From Streptomyces sp. NRRL F-6492 (GTDB lineage Bacteria; Actinomycetota; Actinomycetes; Streptomycetales; Streptomycetaceae), in the NCBI RefSeq assembly GCF_001280125.1, contig NZ_LGEG01000220.1:1-64000 (forward strand): a DNA stretch of 64,000 bases, read 5' to 3'. Under the pieces are notes generated by a model. The model did no database searches. It saw only the letters and a program-made list of their open reading frames with translations, and had not been told where the DNA came from. The stretch's first letter is position 1. Every line of letters begins with the position of its first letter. Position numbers and translations under genes: made by a program. This document shows, piece by piece, positions 8,391 through 15,028 of this stretch.

Positions 8391-8687
8391 ATGCCAAGCA
8401 AGCGACAGCCGTACCGGCGCACTCTCGGGAAACCGACGACCCTGGTCCTGTACCGAACGCCGGGCAAGTGGCGGTACGCCGTCTACTTCACCGGACCAGC
8501 CGGCGTTGCCGACGGCGCACTCGTCGATCCTCCGTCCTCGTCCGAGCCGGATCTCGCACAGACGGCCCTCCTCCAGAAAGCGGAAGAACTCACCCGCAGA
8601 CAGCTCAAGGTCCTCTGGAGCGAATCCGGCCAACCGGGCTGCTGGACCGGCACGGTCGCCGGCGTGGGCCCTCGTCCACCGGACTGA
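8391..8687 (+). CDS. Small unknown protein carried inside the IS630-type element
   Basis: 98 aa from ATG 8391. TACCGT lies 6 nt upstream with no ribosome site, the classic arrangement of a leaderless Streptomyces message. The N-terminus is basic (MPSKRQPYRRTLGKP), followed by LYRTPGKWRYAVYFTGP, a two-strand pattern, then a helix (AQTALLQKAEELTRRQLKVL) and a Trp/Gly-rich tail. I recognise no domain. It sits between the broken transposase and the right repeat, so it was either mobilised cargo or inserted later. Frame and third-position GC look like a real gene. Confidence 0.6.
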   Translation: MPSKRQPYRRTLGKPTTLVLYRTPGKWRYAVYFTGPAGVADGALVDPPSSSEPDLAQTALLQKAEELTRRQLKVLWSESGQPGCWTGTVAGVGPRPPD

Positions 8688-8703
8688 ACCCGGCGAACCA
8701 ATG

Positions 8704-8715
8704 CGGTCGGAGCAC
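8704..8715 (-). repeat. Right terminal inverted repeat of the IS630-type element
   Basis: Complement reads GTGCTCCGACCG. The flanking TA at 8716-8717 also forms part of the TAG stop of the MFS gene on the minus strand. Confidence 0.8.
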
Positions 8716-10271
8716 TAGCCGCCCGGCATCATGCCCGCGCCGCCCTTGAGGCGTTCGATGTCCGAGGCGCGGACCTGGATGACGACGAGGGCGATCAGGG
8801 CGGCCACCGCGGCGAAGATCGCCGCCGTGACGAAGCCCGCCGAGACGCCGGAGGCCAGTACCTGGTCGCTCCAGGGCGGCGGGAGCTGGCCGGTCTCGGC
8901 GAACCGGGCCTTCTCCAGGGGGCCCGCCTGGGAGAGGAAGGCCGGGACCTGCTTCTCCGCCTCGTTGCGGCTGGCCGTGCCGAAGACCGTGACCAGGATC
9001 GACAGGCCGAGCGAGCCGCCGACCTGCTGCATGGCGTTGAGCAGGCCGGACGCGGCGCCCGAGTCGCGCGGTTCGACGTTGGAGAGGGCCATGATGGTCA
9101 GCGAGACGAACATCAGGCCCATGCCCAGGCCGAAGACCAGAATCGGGCCGAGGATGCTCCCCAGGTAGGTGGAGCGCACGTCCGTCAGGGTCAGCCAGGC
9201 GAGGCCCGCGGCGGCCAGGACCGAGCCCGTCACCATGAAGGGCTTCGGGCCGTACCGGGGCAGCAGGTTGGAGGTGAGTCCGGCGCCGACCGCGATGATC
9301 GCGCTGACCGGCAGGAACGCGAGGCCCGCCCGCAGCGGGCTGAAGCCGAGCACCTGCTGCACGAAGAGGGTGAGGAAGAAGAACATGCCGAAGATCGCCG
9401 CCGCCAGGCACAGCATGATGGCGTAGGTGCCCGAGCGGTTGCGGTCGGCGAACATGCGCAGCGGGGTGATCGGCTGCTGGGAGCGCCGTTCGACCAGGAT
9501 GAACGCGGCCAGGAAGACGACCGCCGCGACGAACGAGCCGATCGTGTACGGATCGCGCCAGCCCTTGTCCGCGGCGCGGATGAACCCGTACACCAGGGCC
9601 ACCATGCCGATCGTCGAGGTGAGCGCGCCGGTGAGGTCGAAGTGGCCGGGGCTCGGCTCCGACTCCTTGACGTGCCGGGGCGTCAGGAAGGCGATGATCA
9701 GGGCGATGGGCACGTTGACGAAGAAGATCCAGCGCCAGTCGAGCCACTGGACGAGCATGCCGCCGGCCACCAGGCCGATCGCGCTGCCGCCGGCCGAGAC
9801 GGCGGCGAACACCCCGAAGGCGCGGTTGCGTTCGGGGCCCTCGTCGAAGGTCGTGGTGATGAGGGAGAGCGAGGTCGGCGAGGCGATGGCGCCGCCGACG
9901 CCCTGGAGGGCGCGGGCGGCGAGGAGTTGCCACTCGCTCTGGGCTAACCCGCAGAAGAGCGAGGCCAGTCCGAAGAGGAGCACGCCGAACATGAAGACCC
10001 GGCGGCGGCCCAGGATGTCGCCGAAGCGCCCGCCGAGGAGCAGGAGGCCGCCGAAGGTGAGCGTGTAGGCGTTGACGACCCAGGCCAGGCTGGTGGTCGA
10101 GAAGTCGAGGGCGCTCTGGATGTGCGGGAGCGCGATGTTCACGATCGTGATGTCGAGGACGACCATCAGCTGGCAGGAGGCGATCACGAACAGGGCGATG
10201 CCCTTGCCGTCTCCTCCGCTTCCGCGGGGCGCGGTCGCCGCGGGAGTCGTCGGCTTCGGGGTGCTAGACAT
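8715..10271 (-). CDS. MFS drug:H+ antiporter, DHA2 (14-helix) family
   Basis: 518 aa from ATG 10271. After a Thr/Pro-rich cytosolic start, hydrophobic helices run to the end. The family motifs are plain: VVLDITIVNIALPHI in helix 1 (motif D1), LGGRFGDILGRRRVFMFG (motif A) and RALQGVGGAIASPTSLSLI (motif B/C region). Length and helix pattern fit 14-helix EmrB/QacA-type exporters of toxic compounds driven by the proton gradient. A palindrome (10311-10328) lies in its leader; no local TetR or MarR gene was found, so its regulator is elsewhere. Its TAG stop is completed by the last base of the IS630 element. Substrate cannot be told from sequence. Confidence 0.9.
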   Translation of the reverse strand: MSSTPKPTTPAATAPRGSGGDGKGIALFVIASCQLMVVLDITIVNIALPHIQSALDFSTTSLAWVVNAYTLTFGGLLLLGGRFGDILGRRRVFMFGVLLFGLASLFCGLAQSEWQLLAARALQGVGGAIASPTSLSLITTTFDEGPERNRAFGVFAAVSAGGSAIGLVAGGMLVQWLDWRWIFFVNVPIALIIAFLTPRHVKESEPSPGHFDLTGALTSTIGMVALVYGFIRAADKGWRDPYTIGSFVAAVVFLAAFILVERRSQQPITPLRMFADRNRSGTYAIMLCLAAAIFGMFFFLTLFVQQVLGFSPLRAGLAFLPVSAIIAVGAGLTSNLLPRYGPKPFMVTGSVLAAAGLAWLTLTDVRSTYLGSILGPILVFGLGMGLMFVSLTIMALSNVEPRDSGAASGLLNAMQQVGGSLGLSILVTVFGTASRNEAEKQVPAFLSQAGPLEKARFAETGQLPPPWSDQVLASGVSAGFVTAAIFAAVAALIALVVIQVRASDIERLKGGAGMMPGG

Positions 10272-10310
10272 GAGCGGTCATGGCGCGTAACGCCCTCACG
10301 GGAGGGAGCC

Positions 10311-10328
10311 GTGGGCCGGTCGGCCCAC
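10311..10328 (-). repeat. Inverted repeat in the MFS leader
   Basis: GTGGGCCG, GT, CGGCCCAC form a perfect 8-bp stem 40 nt upstream of the transporter ATG. It may be a repressor site or leader hairpin. Confidence 0.35.
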
Positions 10329-10369
10329 CTTTTCGACACTAAGCCCGGCCCGGGAGGCCGACCAGTTGA

Positions 10370-10783
10370 TCAAGCGTGCGCGGGTTCGTCCAGGACGGCG
10401 AAGCCGTCCAGCTCCACCAGGGCCTGTTCGTCCCAGAGGCGTACGACCCCGATGACGGCCATCGCCGGGTAGTCACGGCCCGCCAGCCTCCGCCAGACGA
10501 GGCCCAGTTCGTGGGCGTGGGCGCGGTAGTCCTCGACGTCGGTGGCGTAGACGGTGACCCGGGCGAGGTCGGCGGGGGTGCCGCCGGCGTGGCGCAGGGC
10601 GGTGAGGAGGTTGGCGAGGGCGGTGGTGAACTGCTCGGTGAGGGTCTCCCCCACGACCGCGCCGTCAGAGTCGAGCGCGGTCTGTCCGGCGAGGAAGACG
10701 AAGCGGGTGCCGGTGGCGGTGACGGCGTGGCTGAAGCCGGTGGGCGGGGCGAGGTCGGCGGGGTTGTGGCGGTGCAGGCTCAT
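10370..10783 (-). CDS. RidA/YjgF-family enamine/imine deaminase
   Basis: 137 aa from ATG 10783, with GGAAGGAG upstream. The RidA/YjgF fold is visible in FVFLAGQTALDSDGAVVGET, then NLLTALRHAGGTPADLARVT and ALVELDGFAVLDE; these proteins form trimers and hydrolyse reactive enamines and imines to ketones plus ammonia. Its ATG overlaps the acyl-CoA dehydrogenase stop (ATGA), so the two are translationally coupled. In this catabolic context the likely substrate is an amino-cyclohexene or imine CoA intermediate; that assignment is inference. Confidence 0.85.
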   Translation of the reverse strand: MSLHRHNPADLAPPTGFSHAVTATGTRFVFLAGQTALDSDGAVVGETLTEQFTTALANLLTALRHAGGTPADLARVTVYATDVEDYRAHAHELGLVWRRLAGRDYPAMAVIGVVRLWDEQALVELDGFAVLDEPAHA

Positions 10784-11961
10784 GGGGCCGGCTCCTTCCG
10801 GGGGGAGGCGTGTCCCCGTTCCCCAGGGTGACGGGCTTCCTCGTGGTGGCGCGCGTACAGGTCCTTGGCGATGATCGTGCGCTGGACCTCGGTGGCCCCC
10901 TCGTAGATCCGGGGCGCGCGGACCTCGCGGTAGAGGTGCTCCAGGAGGTGGCCGCGCTGGAGGGCGGCGGCGCCGTGCAGCTGGACGGCGGAGTCGACGA
11001 CGTACTGGGCCGTCTCGGTGGCGAGGAGCTTGGCCATGGCGGAGCGCCGGGGCACGTCCGGGTCGCCCCGGTCGTACGCGCTCGCCGCCGCGTGGACGAG
11101 GAGGCGGGCGGCCTCGGTACGGGTGGCCATCTCGGCGATCCGGTGGGAGACGGCCTGGAGGTCGGCGAGGACGCCGCCGAAGGCGGGGCGGGCGGCGGTG
11201 TGGGCGAGGGCCGCGTCGAGGGCGGCCTGGGCCATGCCGACGGCGAAGGCGCCGACGCTGGGGCGGAAGAGGTTCAGGGTGCGCATGGCGACCCGGAAGC
11301 CCTCGTCCGGGGCGCCGAGGAGGTCGTCGGGGCCGACGGGGACGCCGTCGAAGGTGAGGGTGCCCAGGGCGTGCGGGGCGAGCATGTCGAGCGGTTCGCC
11401 GCCGAGGCCGGGGCGGTCGGCGGGGACGAGGAAGGCGGTGACGCCCCGGGCGCCGGCCCCGGGGGTGGTGCGGGCGAAGACGGTGGCGAAGTCGGCCTCG
11501 GGGGCGTTGGAGATCCAGCGCTTCTCGCCGTGCAGGCGCCAGCCGCCGCGGCCGTCGGGGACGGCGTCGAGGGCGAGGGCGGCGGCGTCGGAGCCGGCGT
11601 CCGGTTCGGAGAGCGCGAAGGCGGCGACGGCCCGTCCCGCGGTGGCCCCGGGGAGCCAGCGGGCGCGCTGGGCGGGGGTGCCGAAGGCGGCGACGGGGTG
11701 GGTGCCGAGGCCCTGGAGGGCGAGGGCGGTCTCGGCCTCGGTGCAGACCCGGGCGAGGGACTCGCGCAGGAGGCAGAGGTCGAGGGCGCCGGCCCCGAAG
11801 AGGCGGGAGAGGAGGCCGAGGTCGCCGAGGGCGGCGACGAGGGGGCGGTTGACCCGGCCGGGTTCGCCCCGGTCGGCGAGGGGCTTCAGGCGTTCGGCGG
11901 TGAGGGCGCGGAGCTCCGCACACCAGGTGGTCTGTTCCGGATCGAGCGAGAATGCGGGCAT
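10780..11961 (-). CDS. Acyl-CoA dehydrogenase
   Basis: 393 aa from ATG 11961 (GGAGAGGG upstream), full length for the family. Motifs include AAFALSEPDAGSDAAALAL (FAD/substrate loop), GEKRWISNAP and the C-terminal VVDSAVQLHGAAALQRGHLL and RAPRIYEGATEVQRTIIAKD. The catalytic base is expected in the IYEGATEVQR segment. It oxidises acyl-CoA at C2-C3 using FAD and passes electrons to ETF. Upstream of and coupled to ridA, and divergent from the CoA ligase. In the 2-aminobenzoate route it would act on the ring-reduced or ring-opened CoA ester; exact substrate unknown. Confidence 0.88.
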   Translation of the reverse strand: MPAFSLDPEQTTWCAELRALTAERLKPLADRGEPGRVNRPLVAALGDLGLLSRLFGAGALDLCLLRESLARVCTEAETALALQGLGTHPVAAFGTPAQRARWLPGATAGRAVAAFALSEPDAGSDAAALALDAVPDGRGGWRLHGEKRWISNAPEADFATVFARTTPGAGARGVTAFLVPADRPGLGGEPLDMLAPHALGTLTFDGVPVGPDDLLGAPDEGFRVAMRTLNLFRPSVGAFAVGMAQAALDAALAHTAARPAFGGVLADLQAVSHRIAEMATRTEAARLLVHAAASAYDRGDPDVPRRSAMAKLLATETAQYVVDSAVQLHGAAALQRGHLLEHLYREVRAPRIYEGATEVQRTIIAKDLYARHHEEARHPGERGHASPRKEPAP

Positions 11962-12370
11962 GCGGGCCCTCTCCGGCGCCCTCGGGCGCCCTCGTCACAG
12001 CGCCGCCTTACGGCGCCTCCGTCGCGGCACCCTCGGGCGCCTCCGTCGCGGCGCCGCTTCCCGGCGCCCTCGTAGCGGCGCCTTGCGGCGCCTCCGTCCC
12101 CGCGTGCCGCGGCGTCCCGGCCGGGGCGCGCCCCCGCGCCCCCGTCCTGGTCACCCCGGTCACCCCGGACGCCCCGGACGCCCTCGTCCCGGCGCCCCCG
12201 GACGCCTTCGTACCGGTGGCCTCCAGCACTCCCGTACCCACGCCTTCCCGCGCCCTCCCGCCGACGCGCCCCGGCGGCCCGGCTCCGATCCCGGCTCCGG
12301 TCCCGATCCCGGTCCCGGCGCCTTTCGGCGCCCCCGGTCCGGCGGCCCCGATCGCCCTTGTCGCGAACCA
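11962..12370. repeat. GGCGCC-rich degenerate repeat spacer
   Basis: This gap between the divergent dehydrogenase and CoA ligase genes holds no convincing gene. It contains eleven copies of GGCGCC between about 11975 and 12340, set in variable (C)CTCSGGCGCCCTCG or GCGGCGCCTCCG contexts, then runs of CCCGG(A/T)C from 12150 onward and near-12-bp repeats of CCGGCTCCGATC type around 12288-12330. Confidence 0.7.
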
Positions 12371-12398
12371 TTGACTGTCGTCACCGTCACGATACGCT
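12371..12398 (+). promoter_or_regulatory. CoA ligase promoter with TGAC-N4-GTCA palindrome
   Basis: TTGACT (12371-12376), 16 nt, TACGCT (12393-12398) form a good housekeeping-type promoter. The palindrome TGAC TGTC GTCA (12372-12383) overlaps the -35 box, and GATACGCTC follows 7 nt on. The same two elements occur upstream of the hydratase operon (18177-18207). A binding site for the PaaX-type regulator is the simplest reading. Confidence 0.6.
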
Positions 12399-12441
12399 CG
12401 TGGAGCGACGGGCGACCCCACCACGACAGGGGGACGGACCC

Positions 12442-14064
12442 ATGGAGCTGACACCCTCGGCGCACCTCGACACCTTCGCCCGCGACCGGCTGCCGCCGCC
12501 GGAGCGGTGGCCGCGGCTCCTCTTCGACCTCCCCGGGCTCGCGTACCCCGACCGGCTCAACTGCGGAGCCGAACTCCTCGACCGCACGGTGGAGCGGTTC
12601 GGCCCCGACCGGCCCGCCTTCCACGACGGCGAGGGCGGGGTCTGGAGCTACGGGGAGCTGCTCGACCGGGTCGACCGGATAGCCCACGTCCTCACCGCCG
12701 ACCTGCGGCTCGTGCCCGGCAACCGGGTGCTCCTGCGCGGACCGACCACCCCCTGGCTGGCCGCCTGCTGGCTCGCCGTGATGAAGGCGGGCGGGGTCGC
12801 CGTCACCGTTCTGGCCCAGCAGCGCGCCCCCGAACTGGCCGTCATGGCGGACGCGGCCCGCTGCACCCACGCGCTCTGCGACGCCCACTTCCTCGACGAG
12901 CTCCGCGCGGCCCGGATCCCCGGCCTCCGGATCACCCCGTTCGGCGGAGGGGGACCGGACGACCTGCTCGTCCTCGCCGACCGCCGCCCCGGCCCGTACG
13001 AGGCGGTGCCGACCGCCGCCGACGACGTGGCCCTCGTCGCCTTCACCTCCGGCACCACCGGACGTCCCAAGGGCTGCGTCCACTTCCACCGGGACGTCCT
13101 GGCCGTCGCCGACACCTTCTCCGCGCACGTCCTGCGCCCGCTGCCCGACGACGTCTTCGCCGGTTCGCCGCCGCTCGCCTTCACCTTCGGCCTCGGCGGG
13201 CTCGTCGTCTTCCCCCTGCGGGCCGGGGCGAGCGCGGTCCTCCTCGAACAGGCCGGCCCGAAACAGCTCCTCGCCGCGATCGCGCGGCACCGGGTCTCGG
13301 TGCTCTTCACCGCCCCGACCGCCTACCGGGTCATGCTCGACGAGCTGACCCGGGGCATCGCCCCGGAGACCGGCTCGCTGCGCCGCTGCGTCTCGGCCGG
13401 GGAGAACCTGCCGGAGGCGACCTGGCGGTCCTGGTACGCCCGTACGGGTCTGCGCCTGATCAACGGCATCGGCGCGACCGAGCTGCTGCACATCTTCCTC
13501 TCGGCCGCCGACGGCGACATCCGCCCCGGCACCACCGGCCGCCCGGTCCCCGGCTGGCGGGCCAGGGTCGTCGACCGGGAGGGCCGGGAGGTCCCGGACG
13601 GCGAGGAGGGGCTGCTCGCCGTGTGCGGCCCGGTCGGCTGCCGCTACCTGGACGATCCGCGCCAGGCCGAGTACGTGCGGGACGGCTGGAACGTCACGGG
13701 CGACACGTACGTCCGCGAACCCGACGGCTGGTTCCGTTACGTCTCCCGGGCCGACGACATGATCATCTCGGCCGGGTACAACATCGCGGGGCCCCAGGTC
13801 GAGGAGGTCCTCCTCGACCACCCCGACGTGGTGGAGACGGCGGTGGTGGGCCGCCCGGACGACCTGCGCGGCCAGGTCGTCGTGGCCTACGCCGTCGTAC
13901 GGGACGGGGTGTCGCGCGACTCCAGCACGGCCGCCGCGCTGCGCGCCTTCGTGCGGGCCCGCCTCGCCCCGTACAAGTCGCCCCGCGAGATCGTCTTCCT
14001 GGACGCGCTGCCGCGCACGGCGACGGGCAAGCTCCAGCGCTTCCGGCTGCGGGAGCCGGTGTGA
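12442..14064 (+). CDS. Aryl-CoA ligase (2-aminobenzoate/benzoate-CoA ligase type)
   Basis: 540 aa from ATG 12442. It is an ANL-superfamily AMP-forming ligase: P-loop motif LVAFTSGTTGRPKGCVHFHRD (residues ~205-225), INGIGATELLHIFLSA (A5), GWNVTGDTYVREPDGWFRYVSRADDMI (A7-A8 region) and the C-terminal PRTATGKLQRF with catalytic Lys. The NGIGATELLHIF motif is characteristic of benzoate/2-aminobenzoate ligases. It activates an aromatic acid with ATP and CoA in the cytosol, the entry step of the pathway. Followed 83 nt later by the paaX-type gene. Confidence 0.85.
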   Translation: MELTPSAHLDTFARDRLPPPERWPRLLFDLPGLAYPDRLNCGAELLDRTVERFGPDRPAFHDGEGGVWSYGELLDRVDRIAHVLTADLRLVPGNRVLLRGPTTPWLAACWLAVMKAGGVAVTVLAQQRAPELAVMADAARCTHALCDAHFLDELRAARIPGLRITPFGGGGPDDLLVLADRRPGPYEAVPTAADDVALVAFTSGTTGRPKGCVHFHRDVLAVADTFSAHVLRPLPDDVFAGSPPLAFTFGLGGLVVFPLRAGASAVLLEQAGPKQLLAAIARHRVSVLFTAPTAYRVMLDELTRGIAPETGSLRRCVSAGENLPEATWRSWYARTGLRLINGIGATELLHIFLSAADGDIRPGTTGRPVPGWRARVVDREGREVPDGEEGLLAVCGPVGCRYLDDPRQAEYVRDGWNVTGDTYVREPDGWFRYVSRADDMIISAGYNIAGPQVEEVLLDHPDVVETAVVGRPDDLRGQVVVAYAVVRDGVSRDSSTAAALRAFVRARLAPYKSPREIVFLDALPRTATGKLQRFRLREPV

Positions 14065-14135
14065 CCCGGCGCGCGGGGGCGCCCGCGCCCGGCGCGACCT
14101 CGTCTGACGTGTGCACATCCCCCGCACCCACCGCC

Positions 14136-14150
14136 TAAAGTGATCACGTG
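14136..14150 (+). promoter_or_regulatory. Leaderless promoter -10 and start of the PaaX-type gene
   Basis: TAAAGT (14136-14141) stands 6 nt before GTG 14148, with no ribosome site, as in leaderless Streptomyces transcripts. Confidence 0.5.
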
Positions 14151-14975
14151 GCCGAGCAGCACACCCCCCGATCCCTGATCGTCTCCCTCTACGGCGCGTA
14201 CGGGCGCACCCCCGACGGCTCGCCGGTGCCGGTGGCCGGGCTCGTCCGGCTGCTCGCCGTCGTCGGCGTGGACGCGCCCTCGGTGCGCTCCTCGGTGTCG
14301 CGGCTCAAGCGGCGCGGGCTGCTGCTGCCGCGCCGCACGGCGGACGGGGCCGCCGGGTACGCCCTCTCGGACGACGCCCGCCGGCTCCTGGACGACGGCG
14401 ACCGCCGGATCTACGCCCGGAGCGAGCCGAAGCTGTCCGAGGGGTGGGTCCTGGCCGTCTTCTCGGTGCCCGAGGCCGAGCGGCACAAGCGGCACCTGCT
14501 GCGCTCCCGGCTCGCCCGCCTCGGCTTCGGGACGGCCGCGCCGGGCGTCTGGATCGCGCCCGCCCGTCTGTACGAGGAGACCCGCAACACCCTGGAACGG
14601 CTGGAACTCTCCCCGTACGTCGACCTCTTCCGGGGCGACCACCTGGGGTACGCGGCGACGGCCGAGGCGGCGGCCCGCTGGTGGGACCTGCCGGCGATCG
14701 CCGCCCTGCACGAGGAGTTCCTGAAGGTCCACGAGCCGGTCCTGCGGGCGTGGCGGAAGGATCCGGGCGATCCCGGGGACGCCTACCGCGCCTACCTGCT
14801 CGCCCTCGACTCCTGGCGCCGCCTGCCGTACGCGGACCCGGTCCTCCCGGCCGAACTCCTCCCGGACGACTGGCCGGGCCGCCGCTCGGCGGAGGCCTTC
14901 ACGGCCCTGCACGAGCTGCTGCGGGACCGGGGCGCGGAGTTCGTACGACCCTTCCTGGCCGGGGACGGGGAGTAG
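14148..14975 (+). CDS. PaaX-family transcriptional regulator
   Basis: 275 aa from GTG 14148. The N-terminal winged helix (RSLIVSLYGAYGRTP, VDAPSVRSSVSRLKRRGLLL) and the central and C-terminal PaaX domains (WVLAVFSVPEAERHKRHLLR, LSPYVDLFRGDHLGY, DAYRAYLLALDSWRRLPYADPVLP) match the family that represses phenylacetate and related aromatic catabolism until an aryl-CoA ligand binds. Its position inside an aryl-CoA cluster suggests it senses an aromatic CoA ester made by the adjacent ligase. Candidate operators are the TGAC-N4-GTCA sites at 12372-12383 and 18195-18206. Confidence 0.88.
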   Translation: MAEQHTPRSLIVSLYGAYGRTPDGSPVPVAGLVRLLAVVGVDAPSVRSSVSRLKRRGLLLPRRTADGAAGYALSDDARRLLDDGDRRIYARSEPKLSEGWVLAVFSVPEAERHKRHLLRSRLARLGFGTAAPGVWIAPARLYEETRNTLERLELSPYVDLFRGDHLGYAATAEAAARWWDLPAIAALHEEFLKVHEPVLRAWRKDPGDPGDAYRAYLLALDSWRRLPYADPVLPAELLPDDWPGRRSAEAFTALHELLRDRGAEFVRPFLAGDGE

Positions 14976-14986
14976 GGCGCGCGGGT

Positions 14987-15028
14987 CGTCCGGCGGGATC
15001 CGTCCAGCGGGATCCGTCCGGCGGGTCC
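14987..15028. repeat. 14-bp tandem repeat, three copies
   Basis: CGTCCGGCGGGATC occurs three times with single changes at 14987, 15001 and 15015, filling the gap between the convergent paaX-type and monooxygenase genes. Confidence 0.7.

Larger units (their letters stand above)
7609..8717 (+). mobile_element. Decayed IS630-type element with intact ends and an extra gene
   Basis: Terminal inverted repeats are GTGCTCTGACCG (7611-7622) and its complement at 8704-8715, one mismatch in 12. Each end is bordered by TA (7609-7610 and 8716-8717), the dinucleotide target duplication typical of IS630/Tc1-mariner elements. The interior (about 1.1 kb) holds a broken transposase followed by an apparently intact small gene in the same orientation. 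The target was CTAG, at which the stop codons of two convergent host genes overlapped. The element has lost its transposase but could move if a related transposase acts in trans. Confidence 0.85.
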
